NCBI GenBank assembly: GCA_963716445.1
Contig: OY970313.1
Span: forward strand, 930,001-994,000
Length of the DNA: 64,000 bases
Origin: JAAYBF01 sp963716445
Lineage (GTDB): Bacteria; Actinomycetota; Thermoleophilia; Solirubrobacterales; Thermoleophilaceae
Reading direction: 5' to 3'
How positions within the stretch are numbered: the stretch's first letter is position 1; each line of letters opens with the position of its first letter. This document shows positions 39,871-48,335 of this stretch, one piece after another. The position numbers were made by a program, and so were the translations under genes. Below the pieces are notes generated by a model, which saw only the letters and a program-made list of their open reading frames with translations, was not told the DNA's origin and ran no database searches.

Positions 39871-41709
39871 ATGTGCGGCATCGTCGGATACACGGGCACG
39901 CGCCCCTGCCGCGAGATCCTGCTCGCCGGCCTCGAGAAGCTCGAGTACCGCGGCTACGACTCGGCCGGAGTGTCGCTGGTCGCCGACGGCGAGGTTCACA
40001 CCGTGCGCGCGGTCGGCAACCTGTCGCATCTGCGCCAAGCCGTCGAGGGCGATCCGAACGGCGCCGGCAACGGAGCGCTGTCCGGCATCGGCCACACGCG
40101 CTGGGCGACGCACGGCCGAGTCACCGAGGCCAACTGCCATCCCCACGACGACAGCTCGGGGCGCGTCCACGTCGTGCTCAACGGCATCGTCGAGAACTGG
40201 GCCGAGCTGCGCGCCCGGCTCGAGGCCGACGGCGCCCGCTTCAGCTCCGAGACCGACGCCGAGGCCGTCGCCCACCTGATCGCCGTCCACTACGACGGCG
40301 ATCTCGTCGACGCCGTGCGGGCCGCCTACGGCGAGCTGCGCGGCCACTACGCCTTCGTCGCCGTCCACGCCGACGAGCCCGGGGTGCTGGTTGCCGCGCG
40401 CAAGGAGTGCCCGCTGGTCGTCGGTGTCGGCGAGGGCGAGAGCTTCGTCGCCTCGGCGATCCCCGCCTTCCTGCGCGACACCCGGCGCGTGCAGCTCGTC
40501 GAGAACGACGAGATCGTCGTCGTGACGCCGGAGGGAGCGCGCTTCACGACGGCTGCCGGCGACGACGTCGAGCGCGCCGCCGAGGACGTCGACTGGGACG
40601 AGGAGACGGCCGAGAAGGGCGGCTACGAGACCTTCATGCTCAAGGAGATCCACGAGCAGCCCGAGGCGGTAGCCGAGACCGTCGGCGACCGGCTCGTCGG
40701 CGACGGCGTCGACCTCGGCGACATCGGAGTCTCCGACGACGAGCTGCGCGAGCTGCGGCGGATCGTCGTCGTCGCCTGCGGCACGTCCTACCACGCGGGG
40801 CTCTCCGGCCGCTACGCGATCGAGGCGTGGTCGCGCGTCCCGGTCGAGATGGATATCGCCTCCGAGTTTCGCTACCGCGATCCGGTCGTCGACGAGCGCG
40901 ACCTGGTGATCGGCATCACGCAGTCCGGCGAGACCGCCGACACGCTGGCCGCGATGCGCCTGGCGCGCGACAAGGGCGCGAAGGTGCTGGCGATCACGAA
41001 CGTGATGGGCAGCCAGGCCACGCGCGACTCCGACGGCGTGCTGTTCACGCGCGCCGGCCTCGAGATCGGCGTCGCGGCGACCAAGACGTACGTCTCGCAG
41101 GTCGCGGCGATGTACCTGCTCGCGCTGCGCCTCGCCGAGGTCCGGAAGACGCTGGACACGGAGCGGATCGCGAGCCTGGTGGCGGACCTGCGCGACCTGC
41201 CGCGCTGCATCGAGCGGTTGCTCGAGAGCGTCGACGCGCCGGTCCAGGAGATGGCCGCCCACTGGCGCGACGCCGGCTTCTTCCTCTACCTGGGTCGCCA
41301 CGCCGGCCTGGCGACGGCGCTCGAGGGAGCGCTCAAGCTCAAGGAGATCTCCTACGTCCCGACCGACGCCTACGCCGCGGGGGAGATGAAGCACGGCCCG
41401 ATCGCGCTGCTCGACGAGCGCACGCCCGTCGTCTGCGTCGCGACGGAGTCGCCGGTGCTCGACAAGGTGCTGTCGAACGTCGCCGAGGTCCGCGCGCGCG
41501 GCGCCCACGTGCTCGCCGTGGCGACCGAGGGCGACGAGAGCGTCGCGCGCCACGCCGAGGAGGTCGTCTACGTGCCGCGCACCGACTGGCTGCTGCAGCC
41601 GCTGCTGGCGGTCGTCCCGCTGCAGCTGCTCGCCTACTACATCGCCCGCCACCGCGGCCTGAACGTCGACCAGCCGCGCAACCTGGCGAAGACCGTCACG
41701 GTCGAGTGA
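39871..41709 (+). CDS. glmS: Glutamine-fructose-6-phosphate aminotransferase (isomerising)
   Basis: 612 residues. Cys2 (MCGIVGYTG) is the glutaminase nucleophile; EYRGYDSAGV and HTRWATHG belong to the glutaminase domain (about 1-225). Two SIS isomerase domains follow (CGTSYHAGL ... ITQSGETADT; then KEISYVPTDAYAAGEMKHGPIALL) and the protein ends with the standard LAKTVTVE. It makes glucosamine 6-phosphate, the substrate of GlmM encoded upstream. No ribosome site is present and no glmS ribozyme fits in the 58-nt gap. Confidence 0.95.
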   Translation: MCGIVGYTGTRPCREILLAGLEKLEYRGYDSAGVSLVADGEVHTVRAVGNLSHLRQAVEGDPNGAGNGALSGIGHTRWATHGRVTEANCHPHDDSSGRVHVVLNGIVENWAELRARLEADGARFSSETDAEAVAHLIAVHYDGDLVDAVRAAYGELRGHYAFVAVHADEPGVLVAARKECPLVVGVGEGESFVASAIPAFLRDTRRVQLVENDEIVVVTPEGARFTTAAGDDVERAAEDVDWDEETAEKGGYETFMLKEIHEQPEAVAETVGDRLVGDGVDLGDIGVSDDELRELRRIVVVACGTSYHAGLSGRYAIEAWSRVPVEMDIASEFRYRDPVVDERDLVIGITQSGETADTLAAMRLARDKGAKVLAITNVMGSQATRDSDGVLFTRAGLEIGVAATKTYVSQVAAMYLLALRLAEVRKTLDTERIASLVADLRDLPRCIERLLESVDAPVQEMAAHWRDAGFFLYLGRHAGLATALEGALKLKEISYVPTDAYAAGEMKHGPIALLDERTPVVCVATESPVLDKVLSNVAEVRARGAHVLAVATEGDESVARHAEEVVYVPRTDWLLQPLLAVVPLQLLAYYIARHRGLNVDQPRNLAKTVTVE

Positions 41710-41712
41710 ACC

Positions 41713-41795
41713 GTGCTGCGGTACTCGCAGAAGCTCGCCCCAGCTAGCTTCGGACGCGGTCGGGGGACCGCTCCTGCTGCGCCCTCCGCTGGGGT
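41713..41795. ncRNA. Structured intergenic element, copy A
   Basis: Counterpart of 17195-17282. Hairpin 1: GAAGCT (41730-41735), loop CGCCCCAGCT, AGCTTC (41746-41751). Four nt later hairpin 2: GCGGTC (41756-41761), loop GGGG, GACCGC (41766-41771). The flanks GTGCTGCGGTACTCGC and CTCCGCTGGGG are nearly as in copy B. It lies between glmS and acpS, where a terminator or small RNA would fit. Confidence 0.55.
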
Positions 41796-41801
41796 CGCTT
41801 C

Positions 41802-42155
41802 ATGATCGGAATGGACCTGCTGGAGATCGATCGGCTGGAGGCGGCGCTCGAGCGCCGGCCGCGGCTGGCGGGGCGGTTGTTCACGGAGGCCGAGCTGGCC
41901 TACGCCGCCGGCACGGCGAGGCCGGGCCAGCACCTCGCCGCGCGCTTCTGCGCGAAGGAGGCCGTCGCGAAGGCGCTCGGACTGCGCGGCTGGGCGTTTC
42001 GAGACGTCGAGGTCGTGGCGACCGGCGGCGCGCCCGAGGTGCGGCTGACCGGTTCCGCGGCGGCGCGCGCGCAGGAGCTGGGCGCGGCGCCGAGCATCTC
42101 GCTGACGCATACCGGAGCCACCGCGGGCGCCGTGGCCGTGCTCTTGCCGCGATAG
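41802..42155 (+). CDS. acpS: Holo-[acyl-carrier-protein] synthase
   Basis: A 117-residue phosphopantetheinyl transferase activating ACP. MIGMDLLEIDRLEAAL carries the first magnesium-binding Asp, and ARFCAKEAVAKALGL is the second signature (F-x(2)-KEA-x(2)-K). SISLTHTGATAGAVAVL completes the fold. Trimeric AcpS-type length. In actinobacteria acpS commonly lies between glmS and nnrD-alr, as here. Confidence 0.93.
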   Translation: MIGMDLLEIDRLEAALERRPRLAGRLFTEAELAYAAGTARPGQHLAARFCAKEAVAKALGLRGWAFRDVEVVATGGAPEVRLTGSAAARAQELGAAPSISLTHTGATAGAVAVLLPR

Positions 42156-42188
42156 CGCCGGTCGCCCGCTCGCGTTTACGACAAGAAT

Positions 42189-42225
42189 GTTGCCTCGCAG
42201 TAAGCAGCGTTTACTCCCAGGCAAC
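42189..42225. terminator. Hairpin between acpS and nnrDE
   Basis: GTTGCCT (42189-42195) pairs with AGGCAAC (42219-42225); an inner stem AGTAA/TTACT extends it. It sits in a rare AT-rich patch and may be a terminator or a site controlling the downstream gene. Confidence 0.45.
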
Positions 42226-42263
42226 TTCCTTGCCGTAGCCGGCAGGCGACCCATGAGCAACCC

Positions 42264-43784
42264 GTGACCGCGGACATTCCCGACTGGCTCGATCCGCTCT
42301 ACGAGGCGGACGAGATGCGAGCGGTCGACGCCTGGGCGATCGAGCGGGGCGTGCCGTCACTCGACCTGATGGAGCTCGCAAGCGTCGGGCTCGCGCGGCT
42401 GACCGCTCGGCTGGCGATACCGGGCCTGCCGATCCGGGTCGTCGTCGGGACGGGCAACAACGGCGGTGACGGGCTTGCCGCGGCGCGGCTGCTGCGCGCG
42501 GAGGGACGGGCGGTCGACGTGCTGGCCGTCGGGCCGCTCGACGGGTTGAGGCCCGACCCCGCGGCGAACCTGGAGCGGCTGTCCGGTGAGCCGCCGCGGC
42601 CGTTCGAGGCGGCGGCGCTGGCCGGCTCGGGCGCGATCGTCGATGCGATGCTCGGGACCGGCTTCGCCGGCGCCCCGCGCGAGCCGCTGGCGGGCGCGAT
42701 CGCGGCCGTCAACCGGCAGGACTGCCCGGTCGTGGCCTGCGACGTGCCGTCGGGAGTCGACGCGTCGACCGGCGAGGTCGTCGCCGAGGCGGTGCGCGCC
42801 GATGCGACGGCGACTTTCCACAGCTCCAAGCCAGGGCTCCACGTGGCCCCCGGGGCGATCCACGCGGGCGAGATCGAGGTCGTCGACATCGGCATCCCGC
42901 GCGGAGCTCCGGAGCCACGCGGCGCGGGGCTGATCTCGGAGCGGACGCTCGCGCTGTTCCCGCGCCGAGAGCGCTTCGGGTCGAAGTTCGACTCGGGCGT
43001 CGTGGCGATCGCCGGCGGCTCCCGCGGCCTGACCGGGGCGCCCGCGCTCGTCGCGCTCGCCGCGTCGCGCGCCGGCGCCGGCTACGTGCAGGTCGCCGTG
43101 CCGGCGTCGCTCGAGCCGGCGCTCGAGCTGCGACTGCTCGAGCAGATGACGCGCGGGCTGCCTGAGGCCGACGGCGCTCACGTCCCCGCCGGGGTGGAGG
43201 GCTTCCTCGAGCTGGCCGGCCGCGCCGGCGCGGCCGTGCTCGGACCGGGCCTCGGCCGCGGCGAGTCGGCGAGGGCGTTCGCGCGCCAGGTGGCGGCCGC
43301 CGTGGAGGCGCCGATGCTGATCGACGCCGACGGCCTCAACGCGCACGCCGGCGGCCTGGAGTCGCTGCGCGAGCGGTCGGCGCCGACGGTCCTGACACCG
43401 CATTCCGGCGAGCTCGGACGGCTGCTGGACCGCGGCTCGGCGGCGGTCGACTCGCACCGGCTCGCCTGCGCACGCGAGGCCGCCGAGCGCAGCGGCGCGG
43501 TCGTCCTGCTCAAGGGCGACGACACGATCGTCGCCGCCCCCGGCGGACCGCTGGCGATCAACCCGGGGGCGACGCCCGCGCTCGCGACGGCCGGGACCGG
43601 AGACGTGCTCTCCGGCCTGATCGGGGCGCTGCTCGCGAAGGGCCTCGGCGCGTTCGAGGCGGCCGCGCTCGGCGCGCTCGCCCATGCCCGCGCCGGCCGC
43701 GCGGCCGCCGAGCGCCACGGCGCCGACCACACGGTCGCCGGCGACGTGATCGACGCGCTGCCCGACGGCCTCGGCTCCCGGTAA
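42264..43784 (+). CDS. nnr: Bifunctional NAD(P)H-hydrate epimerase / ADP-dependent dehydratase
   Basis: A 506-residue fusion that repairs hydrated NAD(P)H. Residues about 10-225 are the NnrE epimerase (VVVGTGNNGGDGLAAARLL, DAMLGTGF, DVPSGVDASTG). Residues about 230-500 are the NnrD dehydratase, a ribokinase-like fold (FGSKFDSGVVAIAGGSRGLTGAP, LTPHSGELGRLL, VLLKGDDTIVA, ATAGTGDVLSGLIGALLAKG with the catalytic Asp). Both halves look complete. GTG 42264 is the start; its TAA stop is embedded in the -10 box of the next gene. Confidence 0.93.
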   Translation: MTADIPDWLDPLYEADEMRAVDAWAIERGVPSLDLMELASVGLARLTARLAIPGLPIRVVVGTGNNGGDGLAAARLLRAEGRAVDVLAVGPLDGLRPDPAANLERLSGEPPRPFEAAALAGSGAIVDAMLGTGFAGAPREPLAGAIAAVNRQDCPVVACDVPSGVDASTGEVVAEAVRADATATFHSSKPGLHVAPGAIHAGEIEVVDIGIPRGAPEPRGAGLISERTLALFPRRERFGSKFDSGVVAIAGGSRGLTGAPALVALAASRAGAGYVQVAVPASLEPALELRLLEQMTRGLPEADGAHVPAGVEGFLELAGRAGAAVLGPGLGRGESARAFARQVAAAVEAPMLIDADGLNAHAGGLESLRERSAPTVLTPHSGELGRLLDRGSAAVDSHRLACAREAAERSGAVVLLKGDDTIVAAPGGPLAINPGATPALATAGTGDVLSGLIGALLAKGLGAFEAAALGALAHARAGRAAAERHGADHTVAGDVIDALPDGLGSR

Positions 43785-43787
43785 GGT
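43782..43787 (+). promoter_or_regulatory. -10 box of a leaderless CBS-protein transcript
   Basis: TAAGGT overlaps the nnr stop codon and lies exactly 7 nt before GTG 43795. Confidence 0.45.
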
Positions 43788-43794
43788 CCGCGCC

Positions 43795-44253
43795 GTGCCG
43801 AAGACCGTCAGAGAGATCATGGAGGCCGACGCGCCGACCGTCGCGCCCGAGGACGACGTCGAGAGGGTCCTCGCGGTGATGCGCGAGCACGAGCTGCCCG
43901 GGGTGCCGGTCGTCAACGACGGCGGTCGCTGCGTCGGGATCGTCACCGAGGCCGACCTCGTCCTGCCGGACGACGACGGCGATCTTCACCTGCCGCACTA
44001 CGTCAACATCTTCGGCGGAACCGTCTTCATCGAGTCGCTGAGCCGCTTCGAGGACCGTCTGCGCAAGGCGTTCGCGTCGAACGCGTCGGACCTGATGACC
44101 GCCGACCCGGACACCGTCGACGTCGAGACGAGCGTCGACGACGCGGCCCGCCTGATCTACGAATCGGGCCACAACCGTCTGCCGGTCGTCGAGCACGGGC
44201 GCTACGTCGGCGTCGTCACCCGCCTCGACGTCCTCGGCGCGCTCGTCTCCTGA
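43795..44253 (+). CDS. CBS-domain pair protein
   Basis: A 152-residue cytoplasmic protein made of two CBS motifs: VREIMEADAPTVAPEDDVERVLAVMREHELPGVPVV...VGIVTEADL and DLMTADPDTVDVETSVDDAARLIYESGHNRLPVV...VGVVTRLDVL. Stand-alone CBS pairs bind adenine nucleotides (AMP, ATP, NAD or c-di-AMP) as sensors. Between them is an inserted helix typical of CBS proteins fused in loops (LPHYVNIFGGTVFIESL). No catalytic partner domain. alr follows after one base. Confidence 0.87.
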   Translation: MPKTVREIMEADAPTVAPEDDVERVLAVMREHELPGVPVVNDGGRCVGIVTEADLVLPDDDGDLHLPHYVNIFGGTVFIESLSRFEDRLRKAFASNASDLMTADPDTVDVETSVDDAARLIYESGHNRLPVVEHGRYVGVVTRLDVLGALVS

Positions 44254-44254
44254 C

Positions 44255-45382
44255 ATGGCCGCGCACGCGTCCGCGCGGGCGCTGGCGCGGGTCGCGCTCG
44301 GCGCGGTCGAGCGCAACTGCGCCCATCTGCGCTCGCTGACCGGCGACTCGGTCGCGCTCTGCGCGGTGGTCAAGGCCGACGGGTACGGCCACGGCGCGGT
44401 TCGCTGCGCCCGCGCGGCGCGTGCCGGCGGCGCCAGCTGGCTCGCGACCGCGACGGCCGCCGAGGCGGCGGTGCTGCGCGCCGCCGGCCTCGACGGCCGG
44501 CTGCTCGTCATGGGCGCGCTGACCCGCGAGGAGTCCGTCACGGCGCTGACCGCCGGCGCCGACGTCGTCGTCTGGGAGCCCGACTTCGCCCAGGCGCTCG
44601 CGACGCGAGTGGCGGAGGGCGCCCCGCCGGCTCGCGTCCACGTCAAGCTCGACACCGGCATGGGGCGCCTCGGGACCGCCGACGCCGAGCAGGCGCGCGC
44701 CGTGGCGCGGATCGCCGCGGCCGACGAGCGGCTCGAGCTGGTCGGGCTGATGACCCACTTCGCGACCGCCGACGAGCTCGGTGACGAGCACTTCGCCGTC
44801 CAGCTCGAGCGCTTCGCCGCCTTCGCGGCGGAGCTGCGCGCCAGCCATCCGGGCGTCCTCGTCCACGCCGCGAACAGCGCGGCCACCTATCGCGACCCGG
44901 CGAGCCACTTCGACATGGTGCGCTGCGGCGTCGCCGTCTACGGCCTCGACCCGTTCCAGGGCGATCCGGCCGAGCGCGGCCTCGAGCCGGTGCTGGCGCT
45001 CGAGTCCGCCGTCGGCGCCGTCCGGCGCTTCGAGGCCGGGACGAGCGCGGGCTACGGTCGCCGCTGGACGGCGAGCGAGCCGACCTGGGTCGCGACCCTG
45101 CCGATCGGCTACGGCGACGGCTGGCGCCGGGCGCTGACCAACGACTGCGACGTGCTGATCCGCGGGCGCCGTCACCCGCTGGTCGGGACGGTCAGCATGG
45201 ACAACGTGACAGTCGAGCTAGGACCGCGGACCGAAGTCGAGCCGGGCGACGTCGCCGTGCTGATCGGCGCACAGGGAGGCGAGCGCATCCTCTGCGAGGA
45301 GGTGGCGCGACGGCTCGACACGATCAACTACGAGGTCACCTGCGGCCTGACGGCGCGGGTGCCGCGGACCTACGAGCCGTGA
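44255..45382 (+). CDS. alr: Alanine racemase
   Basis: A 375-residue PLP enzyme producing D-alanine for the wall. PLP Lys40 is in VVKADGYGHGAV; the second catalytic base Tyr is in TSAGYGRRW; VKLDTGMGRLG, HAANSAAT and LPIGYGDGWRRAL are typical. The substrate-gate motif is VSMDNVTVEL, a variant of the usual CMDM. ATG 44255 follows the CBS gene after one base. Its TGA overlaps the GTG of cca. Confidence 0.94.
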   Translation: MAAHASARALARVALGAVERNCAHLRSLTGDSVALCAVVKADGYGHGAVRCARAARAGGASWLATATAAEAAVLRAAGLDGRLLVMGALTREESVTALTAGADVVVWEPDFAQALATRVAEGAPPARVHVKLDTGMGRLGTADAEQARAVARIAAADERLELVGLMTHFATADELGDEHFAVQLERFAAFAAELRASHPGVLVHAANSAATYRDPASHFDMVRCGVAVYGLDPFQGDPAERGLEPVLALESAVGAVRRFEAGTSAGYGRRWTASEPTWVATLPIGYGDGWRRALTNDCDVLIRGRRHPLVGTVSMDNVTVELGPRTEVEPGDVAVLIGAQGGERILCEEVARRLDTINYEVTCGLTARVPRTYEP

Positions 45383-46821
45383 CGGCCGCCGGTCTCGCCG
45401 ACCGCCTGAACGCCGCGCCGCCGGTCCGTCCCGTGCGCGACGCGCTCGGCGCGGCCGGCGTCGAGGCCTGGCTGGTGGGGGGCGTGGTTCGCGACGCCAT
45501 GCTGGACCGGCCGCTGGTCGACGTCGACCTCGCGGTGGTCGGCGACGCCGAGGCCGCGGCCAGGATCGTCTCGCGCGCGCTCGGAGGACCGCGTTTTCCG
45601 CTCTCGGAGACCTTCGGAGCCTGGCGGGCGCTCGATCGCGACCGCGGCGTGGCGGTCGACATGTCGCCGCTGCAGGGCGAGACGATCGAGCAGGACCTCG
45701 CCAAGCGCGACTTCGCGATCAACGCGATCGCCGTCCCGCTCGGCGGCGGCGAGGCCGTCGATCCCCACAGCGGCCTGCGCGACCTGCGGTCCGGGGTGCT
45801 GCGGGTGCTCGGCCCCGGCGCCTACGACGCCGACCCGCTGCGCACGCTGCGGCTGGTTCGCCTCGCCGCCGAGCTGGGGATGGCGCCCGACCCGGAGACC
45901 GAGCGCCTGACCGTCGAGTACGCCCCACGGCTCGGCGAGCCCTCCGGCGAGCGCGTGTTCGCCGAGCTGCGGCGCCTGGTGATCGCTCCCGGCGCGCTCG
46001 AGGGCCTCGAGCTCGCCCGGCGCCTCGGCGTGCTGGCCGCCGTCCTGCCGGAGGTCGCCGCGCTCCAGGGGGTGGAGCAGAGCAGCTATCACCACCTCGA
46101 CGTCTACGAGCACACGATCGCGGTGCTGCGCGAGCAGATCGAGCTGCTCGCCGGCGATCGTCTCGAGCAGCTGTTCGGCGACAGCGCACCGCGCGTGCGC
46201 GCGGTCCTCGACGAGCCGCTCGCCGACGATCTCACGCGCGGGCAGGCGCTGCGCTTCGGCGCGCTGCTGCACGACGCCGCCAAGCCGGCCACGCGCGGCG
46301 TCCGCGACGACGGCCGCGTGACCTTCATCGGCCACGACGCCGCCGGCGCCGAGCTGGCCGGCGACGTCCTCCGCCGTCTGCGCGCCAGCGAGCGCTTGCG
46401 CTCGCACGTCGGCGCGCTCGCGCGCCACCATCTGGCGCTCGGCTTCCTCGTCCACGAGCGTCCGCTCGACCGCGCCGACGTCTACCGCTACCTGGCGCGC
46501 TGCGACCCGGTCGAGGTCGACGTGACCGTGCTGTCCTGCGCGGACCGCCTGGCGACCCGCGGCCGCAACGCCGAGGACGCGATCGCCGCGCACCTCGAGC
46601 TGGCGCGCGAGCTGATCGAGCCGGCGCTCGACTGGCACGATCACGGCCCCCCGCGGCCGCCGGTGCGGGGCGACGAGCTGGCGGCGGAGCTGGGCATCGA
46701 GCCCGGCCCCGAGCTGGGGCGGCTGCTCGCGCGGCTGGCCGAGGCCGTCTACACCGGCGAGGCCACCGACCGCGACGACGCGGTCGCGCTCGCCCGCCGG
46801 CTGACGGCCGGCGGCTGGTAG
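45379..46821 (+). CDS. cca: CCA tRNA nucleotidyltransferase/poly(A) polymerase family with HD domain
   Basis: 480 residues. The class II nucleotidyltransferase head has GGVVRDAML, the metal Asp pair DVDLAVVGD and the RRD-type motif DLAKRDFAINAIAV; the neck region DPLRTLRLVRLAAELG follows. An HD phosphohydrolase domain (ALLHDAAKP ... GHDAAGAELA) occupies about 285-400. It adds CCA to tRNA 3' ends; the HD domain implies additional phosphatase or phosphodiesterase activity. Whether it adds CCA, C or A alone cannot be told by eye. GTGA overlap with alr. Confidence 0.9.
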   Translation: MTAAGLADRLNAAPPVRPVRDALGAAGVEAWLVGGVVRDAMLDRPLVDVDLAVVGDAEAAARIVSRALGGPRFPLSETFGAWRALDRDRGVAVDMSPLQGETIEQDLAKRDFAINAIAVPLGGGEAVDPHSGLRDLRSGVLRVLGPGAYDADPLRTLRLVRLAAELGMAPDPETERLTVEYAPRLGEPSGERVFAELRRLVIAPGALEGLELARRLGVLAAVLPEVAALQGVEQSSYHHLDVYEHTIAVLREQIELLAGDRLEQLFGDSAPRVRAVLDEPLADDLTRGQALRFGALLHDAAKPATRGVRDDGRVTFIGHDAAGAELAGDVLRRLRASERLRSHVGALARHHLALGFLVHERPLDRADVYRYLARCDPVEVDVTVLSCADRLATRGRNAEDAIAAHLELARELIEPALDWHDHGPPRPPVRGDELAAELGIEPGPELGRLLARLAEAVYTGEATDRDDAVALARRLTAGGW

Positions 46822-46874
46822 CGTGTCCACGCGGTAGAGCCGGCTCGGAGCCGGTGCGAACACGGAAAGGCGCC

Positions 46875-47093
46875 TTGGGCAAAGAGGAGAAGATCGAGAT
46901 GGAGGGCGAGATTTCGGAGGCCCTCCCGAACACGATGTTCCGGGTCAAGCTGGACAACGACCACGAGGTGCTCGGCCACATCTCGGGCAAGATGCGCAGG
47001 CACTACATCCGCATCCTGCCCGGCGACCGCGTCAAGATCGAGCTGTCGCCCTACGACCTGACGCGCGGACGCATCACCTATCGCTACAAGTAG
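46875..47093 (+). CDS. infA: Translation initiation factor IF-1
   Basis: With TTG 46875 as start the product is exactly 72 residues (GKEEKIEMEGEI ... RGRITYRYK), the canonical IF-1 length: an S1-type OB fold binding the ribosomal A site. GGAAAGG lies 4 nt upstream of the TTG. An ATG-like frame from 46854 would add 7 residues not found in IF-1. infA normally sits in the spc ribosomal cluster before rpmJ; here it stands alone after cca. A TAGCGT box at 46819-46824 may be its promoter. Confidence 0.92.
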   Translation: MGKEEKIEMEGEISEALPNTMFRVKLDNDHEVLGHISGKMRRHYIRILPGDRVKIELSPYDLTRGRITYRYK

Positions 47094-47136
47094 GAATCCG
47101 AAACTCGGACGCGAACTCCGTGTTGGGAGTCCGGAC

Positions 47137-47916
47137 ATGAAGCGCTACCTCATTCCAATCTTGGCCCTCCTCGCGCTCGCCGTGCCGAGTGGCGCGCACG
47201 CGAAGGTGATCGAGCTCGGCGGCGGTGGGACGCCGTCGGCCGCCTCCAACTGCCCCGACGACCCCTGCGTCGCCGCCTACCAGGTGACCGCCTACCAGGG
47301 GCGCTCGGGCGATCTCAAGAACCCGTTCGTGGTCCCGCGCGTCGGCAAGATCGTCGCGTTCACCGTCTCGCTCGGGGCGCTGACCCCGACCCAGATCACC
47401 TTCTTCGACGGCCGCTTCGGCGAGGATCCGCAGGTCCGGTTGTCGATCCTGCGCCGCAGCGAGCGCAAGGGCAAGCGGCGCAACCACCGCCTGATGGCGC
47501 AGAGCAAGGTCTACGACGTCTCGGCCTTCCTCGGCTCGTCGCCGACCTTCGCGCTCGACAAGCCGATACGCGTCGGCAAGGGGGCCCGCGTCGCGATCAC
47601 GGTCCCGACCTGGGCGCCGCTGCTCGACACGGTCGACCTGCCGCGCAGCAACTGGTGGCGCTCCTCGCGCCAGGACGACGAGTGCGGCAAGGCCGACCAG
47701 CTCAGCCCGCCGTCGGCGCACCAGGACGTCGGCGAGATCGTCGACTACGGCTGCACGTACTTCAACTCGCGGCTGCTCTACAGCGCCACCTACGTCCCGG
47801 ATCCGCGCCCGACCGACGGATCGGACAAGAAGAAGGCGGCGAAGCGGTCGCGTGCCGCAAGCGGGGCCTCCGCCGACGCGGCGAACGCCGTCGGCGGCGG
47901 CGCCACGGCTCCGTAG
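47137..47916 (+). CDS. Uncharacterised exported protein
   Basis: A 259-residue protein with a clear signal peptide (MKRYLIPILALLALAVPSGAHA, cleaved about residue 22). The mature part is a predicted beta-rich domain with three or four Cys (SNCPDDPCVAAY, DDECGKAD, DYGCTYF) that may form disulfides, and ends in a basic low-complexity tail. I do not recognise the family. The ribosome site GGGAG is partly paired in a small hairpin with ACTCC (47115-47119). Confidence 0.7.
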   Translation: MKRYLIPILALLALAVPSGAHAKVIELGGGGTPSAASNCPDDPCVAAYQVTAYQGRSGDLKNPFVVPRVGKIVAFTVSLGALTPTQITFFDGRFGEDPQVRLSILRRSERKGKRRNHRLMAQSKVYDVSAFLGSSPTFALDKPIRVGKGARVAITVPTWAPLLDTVDLPRSNWWRSSRQDDECGKADQLSPPSAHQDVGEIVDYGCTYFNSRLLYSATYVPDPRPTDGSDKKKAAKRSRAASGASADAANAVGGGATAP

Positions 47917-47917
47917 C

Positions 47918-47932
47918 GCCCTTCTGGAGGGC
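47918..47932. terminator. Short hairpin after the exported-protein gene
   Basis: GCCCT, loop TCTGG, AGGGC, beginning 2 nt after the stop codon; a 5-bp stem followed by TCGAAAAC. Weak terminator candidate. Confidence 0.35.
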
Positions 47933-47968
47933 TCGAAAACTGCCCTGGTAGCGGGGCGGCGACGGCGA

Positions 47969-47974
47969 TACCAT
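47969..47974 (+). promoter_or_regulatory. -10 box of a leaderless transcript
   Basis: TACCAT, exactly 7 nt before ATG 47982; no ribosome site. Confidence 0.5.
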
Positions 47975-47981
47975 CGATGCG

Positions 47982-48335
47982 ATGTCCACTGAGGGGTGGA
48001 TATTCATGGTCGGCTTCCGAGTCATCGACGTCGGGCTGTTGGTCGCGTGGCTGGTCTGGTTCTTCCGCCTCCGCGACGACGGCGGCGAGCCGCCCGACGA
48101 GGGCGGTGGAGGCGGTGGCAGCGACAACCGGGGCCCGGGGCCGCGCCGCGGACCCGGCGGCGGGGGGTTGAGCCTGCCCGCCGGTCGCTGGCCGAGCGGC
48201 GGCTGGCGCCGCCGTGACCGCCACGGACCGTCGCTACGCCGGCCGCGACCGCACGGCCGGCCGCTGCCTCAGCCGCTTCCGGCGCGTGTCAGGTTCCCGG
48301 GCGTGGCGCCCGTGCGGGTCAGCCCTCGTCGCTGA
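47982..48335 (+). CDS. Small single-helix membrane protein with basic Gly/Arg/Pro tail
   Basis: 117 residues: a membrane segment (WIFMVGFRVIDVGLLVAWLVWFF split by a Gly-Phe-Arg) at about 6-28, followed by an acidic patch, a Gly run and a strongly basic Arg/Pro-rich tail of low complexity. Function unknown. The end overlaps the convergent small gene by 17 bp, so the C-terminal part of the frame could be fortuitous. The leaderless -10 box supports the ATG. Confidence 0.5.
   Translation: MSTEGWIFMVGFRVIDVGLLVAWLVWFFRLRDDGGEPPDEGGGGGGSDNRGPGPRRGPGGGGLSLPAGRWPSGGWRRRDRHGPSLRRPRPHGRPLPQPLPARVRFPGVAPVRVSPRR

Noticed and set aside
41713..41795. tRNA gene between glmS and acpS
   Set aside because: The hairpins suggested a cloverleaf, but T-loop (GTTCGANTC), A-box and acceptor stem are missing.
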